Shown in pieces: positions 61,623 to 64,000 of a DNA stretch of 64,000 bases. Both the position numbers and the translations under genes were made by a program. The stretch covers positions 3,906,001 through 3,970,000 of the forward strand of contig OY763072.1 of NCBI GenBank assembly GCA_963666865.1, in the 5' to 3' direction. The notes beneath the pieces are model-generated. The model did no database searches. It was not told where the DNA came from and saw only the letters and a program-made list of their open reading frames with translations. Position 1 is the first letter of the stretch. Each line of letters opens with the position of its first letter. Source of the stretch: Bin87 sp963666865. Its GTDB lineage: Bacteria; Chloroflexota; Dehalococcoidia; Lucifugimonadales; UBA3495.

Positions 61623-62147
61623 ATGGACTTCATCAAGCAGGCAGCCAGACGCTACTGGATTATCTACTATCTGGTGTACACTGGCGGCGTTGCTTACGGC
61701 ATCCCCAACTATTGGCACCGGCTGTCGGATGACGGTGGACTGCTATGGCTGGCCGCCATTTTTGGCGTATCGGCCGGCTCCGCTCTGCTGGTGGCGATTT
61801 TCCTGGAGGTTTTAGGGCGCATGGTGCTGCTAATTCCGGCTGAGATCAAGAGACTCAAAGAACTGGGCCGAGAAGAGGGCCGACGGGAGGAACGCCGGCG
61901 CATCGAGGAGGAGCTTCGACTCGCGGCAGGACGCCGGCCGGAACCCGTCACAATCCCTGAGGAGAGCCTGCGGGAGGCACGTGAAGCCGGGTGGCGAGAG
62001 GGCCGTGAAGCAGAGCGCCAGCGTATCATCGCGGCTTTTATAGCGCAGGGCGAAAGGGATGCTGACGGCGCGCTGCGGGTTACACTGCCCCCCGAAGTGG
62101 TCAAAATCCTGTTCGACGAATCAGATCAGCATACCGAAATGGCGTAA
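61623..62147 (+). CDS. Two-helix membrane protein with REEGR coiled-coil tail
   Basis: 174-aa protein with two transmembrane helices (about 10-30 and 38-70), then IPAEIKRLKELGREEGRREE and a long charged helix with two REEGR/REGREAERQR-type stretches. The last segment (DGALRVTLPPEVVKILFDE) may fold separately. It resembles a fusion of the two small proteins at 9865-10202. Role is unknown. Confidence 0.65.
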   Translation: MDFIKQAARRYWIIYYLVYTGGVAYGIPNYWHRLSDDGGLLWLAAIFGVSAGSALLVAIFLEVLGRMVLLIPAEIKRLKELGREEGRREERRRIEEELRLAAGRRPEPVTIPEESLREAREAGWREGREAERQRIIAAFIAQGERDADGALRVTLPPEVVKILFDESDQHTEMA

Positions 62148-62166
62148 TGCCCAATTTAGCCCGCGC

Positions 62167-63261
62167 ATGGACATCGTAATCATCGGCCTGCCCCAATCCG
62201 GCAAAACCACCCTTTTCAACGCCCTCACCCTGGGCAAATCCGACACCAGCGGCGCGTCCGGCAGTCCCACCGAAATGCACCTCGGCGTGGTCAAAGTACC
62301 CGACCCGCGGCTGGAGCACCTGGGCGTCATCTACCACCCACGCAAGGTCGTGCCGGCAGAAATCCGCTACACCGACCTGCCCGGCCCGGAGGGGATGGCC
62401 CGTTCCCAGGGCATCAGCGGCCGCTACCGCAACGTCCTCCAGTCCGCCACCGCTTTCCTGGTTGTGGTCCGCGCCTTCCACAACGACACGGCGCCCCACC
62501 CGTCCGGGGAAGTTGATCCGGCCCGCGACCTGGAAGCCATGCTGGGCGAATTGTCCTTCGCCGACCTTGAGGTGCTGGAACGGGCGTCCACTCGTCTGGC
62601 GGACCAGTTCAACAAGACCAAACCCGCCGAGCGTCCCGCCATGACCCGCCAAAAGGAAACGGTGGACAAAGCCCGCGCCGGTCTGGAGAACGGCATCCCC
62701 GTCCGCCGTCAGACCTTCACCGACTCGGAGCGGGCGATCCTGGGCAACTATCAACTGCTGACCGACAAAAACGTCATCGCCGTGTTCAACACCGATGAAG
62801 GAGCGGACGACATCTGCACCGCCGACCTGGACCTGGACGCCGACCTGACCGCCGGCGTGGGCGAGGTCAGCATCAGCGCGCGCATCGAGGCGGAGTTGGC
62901 CATGATGGACGCTGCGGAAGCCGACGAGTTTCGCGCCGACTTCGGGCTGGGCGAGCCGGCCACGTCGCAGGTCATCCGCGCCAGCTACGATACCCTGGGC
63001 CTGGTGTCCTTCCTCACCGTCGGCGACGACGAGGTGCGGGCGTGGAGCGTACCCGGCGGTATGCCCGCCGTCAACGCCGCCGGCGTCATCCATACCGACT
63101 TCACCCGGGGCTTCATCCGCGCCGAGGTCATCGCCTACGACGACTTCCGCGCCTGCGGCAACAGCATCCCCCAGGGCCGCAAGGATGGCCTGCTGCGCTC
63201 CGAGGGAAAAACCTACCCGGTGCAGGACGGCGACATCATCCATTTCCTGGTTAACACCTGA
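62167..63261 (+). CDS. ychF: YchF/OLA1-family P-loop NTPase
   Basis: 364-aa Obg-related ATPase/GTPase that binds ribosomes. P-loop GLPQSGKTTLF; switch region RYTDLPGPEG (G3); base-recognition region IAVFNTDEG, where YchF proteins use a variant of NKxD that favours ATP. The C-terminal TGS/DUF933 part has LVSFLTVGDDEVRAWSVPGG, IHTDFTRGFIRAEVIAYDDF and GKTYPVQDGDIIHFLVNT. ATG 62167 directly begins the P-loop region, as is normal for the family. Confidence 0.92.
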   Translation: MDIVIIGLPQSGKTTLFNALTLGKSDTSGASGSPTEMHLGVVKVPDPRLEHLGVIYHPRKVVPAEIRYTDLPGPEGMARSQGISGRYRNVLQSATAFLVVVRAFHNDTAPHPSGEVDPARDLEAMLGELSFADLEVLERASTRLADQFNKTKPAERPAMTRQKETVDKARAGLENGIPVRRQTFTDSERAILGNYQLLTDKNVIAVFNTDEGADDICTADLDLDADLTAGVGEVSISARIEAELAMMDAAEADEFRADFGLGEPATSQVIRASYDTLGLVSFLTVGDDEVRAWSVPGGMPAVNAAGVIHTDFTRGFIRAEVIAYDDFRACGNSIPQGRKDGLLRSEGKTYPVQDGDIIHFLVNT

Positions 63262-63274
63262 TGGAGTTATCTTC

Positions 63275-63781
63275 GTGGTCACCATCCGCCAGTTCCGCCC
63301 CGACGATACCGATGCGGTACACCGGCTATTCCGGGAGGGGCAGCGGGACTTTATGGCCGACCACTTCCCCACCGAAGCCTCGCGCCAAGCCTTGGAAGGC
63401 TATATCCAAGGGGCCCTTTCAAGTGACCTGGCCGACATCGCATCCACTTACCTGGAACGCCCCAACAGCAATTTCTGGATAGCCGAGGAGGGTGACAAAC
63501 CCATTGGTTGCCTGGGCATTTATCGTCACAGCGACGCCGAAGCGGAGGTCTGCCGCGTTGCCGTTGACCGCGACTCCCGTCGCCTGGGCGTAGCGTCCCA
63601 CCTGATGGACCACGCCGAATCTTTCTGCCGAGATGCTGGCTATTCCCGCATCATCCTAAGGACGGCCAGCTTTCTCACCGCCGCCATCAGTATGTACCAA
63701 CGACGGGGCTACCGGCTGGTTTCCGAAGAAGGTTTTGCCAACACCACGATCATCATTTCCTGGTACGCCCTGGATCTCTAG
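63275..63781 (+). CDS. GNAT-family N-acetyltransferase
   Basis: 168-aa acetyl-CoA-dependent transferase. GNAT marks: start VTIRQFRPDDTDAVHRLF, FWIAEEGDKPIGCLGIY, VCRVAVDRDSRRLGVASHLM (motif A, acetyl-CoA loop), and MYQRRGYRLVSEE (motif B). GTG 63275 with GGAG 9 nt upstream. A tandem copy begins 11 nt later. Substrate is unknown. Confidence 0.85.
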   Translation: MVTIRQFRPDDTDAVHRLFREGQRDFMADHFPTEASRQALEGYIQGALSSDLADIASTYLERPNSNFWIAEEGDKPIGCLGIYRHSDAEAEVCRVAVDRDSRRLGVASHLMDHAESFCRDAGYSRIILRTASFLTAAISMYQRRGYRLVSEEGFANTTIIISWYALDL

Positions 63782-63791
63782 CCGCGTTGTT

Positions 63792-64000
63792 ATGCTTAGC
63801 ATCCGCCAGTTTCGACCCGACGACGCCGAGGCCGTCCGCGACCTGTTCTCCCACGCCCAAGACGACTTCGCGGAGAGCTATCTGGACAACGAAGCCGACC
63901 GGGAGGGGTTCCACGAATACATCGACGGCGCCCTCAACCACGACTTGGCCCATGTGGAGCAGAGCTACCTGCAACGTCCCAGCAGCAACTTCTGGGTTGC
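63792..64000 (+). CDS. GNAT-family N-acetyltransferase, tandem copy, cut by window end
   Basis: The first 69 codons are visible: MLSIRQFRPDDAEAVRDLFS, then a helix region and QRPSSNFWVA. They follow the preceding gene closely in order and wording (QFRPDD..AVR.LF, YLxRPxSNFW), so this is a tandem duplicate. The catalytic half lies beyond base 64000. Confidence 0.8.
   Translation, partial: MLSIRQFRPDDAEAVRDLFSHAQDDFAESYLDNEADREGFHEYIDGALNHDLAHVEQSYLQRPSSNFWV

Overview
The window is a GC-rich (roughly 60 %+) bacterial chromosome segment. The best guess is a Chloroflexota lineage near SAR202/Dehalococcoidia. This rests on gene content: CaiB/BaiF CoA-transferases, orphan xanthine-dehydrogenase-type subunits, an LLM flavin oxidoreductase, a SCP2-type thiolase homologue, fibronectin-III/LRR exported proteins, a Gram-positive-like LexA box and a lone GroEL. 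No rRNA or tRNA gene was found, so the placement is an inference.

Layout. 0.3-8.6 kb: peptide-type solute-binding lipoprotein, an LRR surface protein broken by an in-frame UAG, a carboxymuconolactone-decarboxylase-family protein, a coiled-coil membrane protein and a molybdopterin hydroxylase subunit. 8.66-9.85 kb: an intact ISAs1-family insertion sequence with a 10-bp target duplication. 9.9-24.3 kb: small membrane proteins, a membrane-anchored sulfite-oxidase-fold enzyme, two giant FtsX-type permeases separated by a restriction island (unknown protein + HNH nuclease split by UAG + EcoRII-C-like nuclease), an LLM oxidoreductase and a CtaG oxidase-assembly pair. 24.4-26.8 kb: an overlapping DNA methyltransferase/restriction endonuclease pair. 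26.9-31.5 kb: two CoA-transferases, four tiny membrane proteins and a double-hotdog MaoC-like protein. 31.5-36 kb: a possible toxin/antitoxin-like pair, a two-component system with an exported protein, and a HEPN/nucleotidyltransferase pair whose NTase has lost its catalytic residues. 36.2-42.3 kb: second molybdopterin hydroxylase subunit, second LRR protein, Rieske protein and cobalamin-binding-type protein. 42.4-48.6 kb: three Uma2 nucleases, folD, queA, and a decayed McrBC locus (McrB tail only, intact McrC). 48.6-54.7 kb: the nusA-ylxR-infB-rbfA-truB translation operon with a clear sigma70-type promoter. 54.8-64 kb: lexA with SOS box, rpsT, groEL, a dCTP-deaminase/dUTPase-fold protein, queG, an EVE protein, a thiolase homologue, YchF and two tandem GNAT genes, the last cut by the window edge.

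How it fits together. Housekeeping blocks alternate with accessory islands that look lower in GC and are rich in DNA-targeting enzymes (three restriction loci, Uma2 x3, HEPN/NTase, EVE). Several of these are visibly decaying. QueA and QueG supply two late steps of queuosine synthesis. Two families of short palindromic repeats punctuate gene ends.

The most interesting items are: (i) the compact unknown-HNH-EcoRII-C operon wedged between FtsX paralogues with no methyltransferase beside it; (ii) three genes each interrupted by a UAG in otherwise open frames; (iii) the IS copy that duplicated a -10 box lying just upstream of an apparently leaderless small gene; (iv) enzymes with substituted catalytic residues (CoA-transferase Asp to Gly, NTase DxD to GxN, thiolase Cys to Ser).
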